Assembly: GCA_016783145.1 (NCBI GenBank)
Contig: JADHXD010000008.1
Coordinates: 1-62,319 of the forward strand
Length of the DNA: 62,319 nt
Origin: Anaerolineae bacterium
Lineage (GTDB): Bacteria > Chloroflexota > Anaerolineae > JAFGEY01
Direction: 5' to 3'
The notes under the pieces were generated by a model that was given only the letters and a program-made list of their open reading frames with translations, did not search any database and was not told where the DNA came from. The position numbers were made by a program, and so were the translations under genes. This document shows positions 61,565-62,319 of the stretch, piece by piece; the first letter of the stretch is position 1; each line of letters opens with the position of its first letter.

Positions 61565-61593
61565 TTGACGCCTGGCCTGTTTCCAAGTATAAT
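61565..61593 (+). promoter_or_regulatory. Promoter of the tRNA-tuf unit
   Basis: -35 TTGACG (61565-61570), 17-bp spacer, -10 TATAAT (61588-61593), 15 nt before tRNA-Thr. Confidence 0.88.
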
Positions 61594-61607
61594 ATGTCTT
61601 CTGAGTG

Positions 61608-61680
61608 GCCGGCGTAGCTCAAACGGCAGAGCATCCGCCTTGTAAGCGGACGGTTACGGGTTCAATTCCTGTCGCCGGCT
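61608..61680 (+). tRNA. tRNA-Thr (UGU)
   Basis: 73 nt. Acceptor GCCGGCG/CGCCGGC, anticodon loop CTTGTAA (UGU) on TCCGC/GCGGA, T arm ACGGGTTCAATTCCTGT. CCA not encoded. Confidence 0.97.
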
Positions 61681-61721
61681 CTGTGCTATGCGCGTCCTGC
61701 AGATCGAGCACTGGTATATAT

Positions 61722-61803
61722 GGGCAGGTACCCAAGTGGCCAAAGGGGGCTGACTGTAAATCAGCTGGCACAGCCTTCAGTGGTTCGAATCCGCTCCTGC
61801 CCA
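61722..61803 (+). tRNA. tRNA-Tyr (GUA)
   Basis: 82 nt with the long variable arm of a class II tRNA. Acceptor GGGCAGG/CCTGCCC, anticodon loop CTGTAAA (GUA) on CTGA/TCAG. Discriminator A. Confidence 0.97.
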
Positions 61804-61882
61804 CCTGATGAGTGTTGGGTCACGGTTCGCGTCAATGCGCGTGGCGAACGGCTCAACGCTCTTTTGATGATAAGAGGGTTTC

Positions 61883-61955
61883 GCCCGCGTAGCTCAGGCG
61901 GTAGAGCACACCCTTGGTAAGGGTGCGGTCAAGGGTTCGAGTCCCTTCGCGGGCT
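61883..61955 (+). tRNA. tRNA-Thr (GGU)
   Basis: 73 nt. Acceptor GCCCGCG/CGCGGGC, anticodon loop TTGGTAA (GGU) on CACCC/GGGTG. A second threonine acceptor just before tuf, as in the thrU-tyrU-glyT-thrT-tufB order of other bacteria, but without tRNA-Gly. Confidence 0.97.
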
Positions 61956-62018
61956 CTCGCACGGCCAAAGAGCCCTCTTCGGAGGGATGTAAGATGACCC
62001 GCAAGGAGGAAGGATAAC

Positions 62019-62319
<301 letters not shown>

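Overview
The window is bacterial, GC-rich and almost fully coding. Gene content fits a member of the Chloroflexota, probably an Anaerolineae-like lineage: cell-surface proteins with Thr-Pro-Thr linkers, a GAF-type NarL-family two-component system, a 7TM-HD phosphohydrolase, an FchA/FolD folate set, and a tRNA-Thr/tRNA-Tyr/tRNA-Thr/tuf block. The phylum call is inferred from gene style, not from a phylogeny. Promoters are of the ordinary sigma-70 kind (TTGACA-like, 16-18 bp, TATAAT-like), and several can be placed exactly. Genes start with ATG, GTG or TTG. No rRNA, CRISPR array, phage or complete insertion sequence is visible.

1-3143: a ferredoxin-fused EtfA, then decayed genes (a queuosine-precursor transporter with an internal TGA and a flavodoxin-like remnant), then nadE on the minus strand. 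3242-10514: divergent promoters, a T-box leader and a complete trpEGDCFBA operon. 10652-18823: a Cys/Met PLP enzyme, a half-size ChrA, an SPFH protein, then rnd, yqeY, the 7TM-HD protein, ybeY and dgkA. 19091-24240: rtcB, a 121-bp MITE-like element inserted just after its stop codon, a CheY-like regulator and a receptor-type Ser/Thr kinase.

24253-27379 is a visibly AT-richer island. It holds an unusual single-chain protein combining an SRA-like domain, an HNH nuclease and a DNA methyltransferase, followed by a broken NgoMIV-family restriction gene. 27392-39168 carries rlmE, a surface glycoside hydrolase, an anchored binding protein, a large metalloprotease, an RpiR regulator, a ClpC-like ATPase with a degenerate first ATPase site, and an orphan glycyl-radical enzyme. 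tRNA-Lys and an FtsB-like gene follow.

40278-50329, all minus strand, reads as a sugar/inositol catabolic unit: a LacI regulator (frameshifted) with a near-consensus promoter and a palindromic operator, then IolM-like, IolG-like, MgtC-PhoU fusion, IolN-like, IolO-like and GH31 genes. The four Iol-type enzymes match the oxidative myo-inositol route known from Thermotoga (inositol to inosose to diketone to 5-keto-L-gluconate to tagaturonate) rather than the Bacillus route.

50430-62319: an ECF sigma factor with a DUF5667-type partner carrying a long Gln/Asn/Glu repeat tail, an LCP protein, a metallo-hydrolase, two FolD paralogues that both lack the cyclohydrolase lysine, a two-component system, a stand-alone FchA cyclohydrolase, the housekeeping sigma factor, three tRNAs and the 5' end of tuf.
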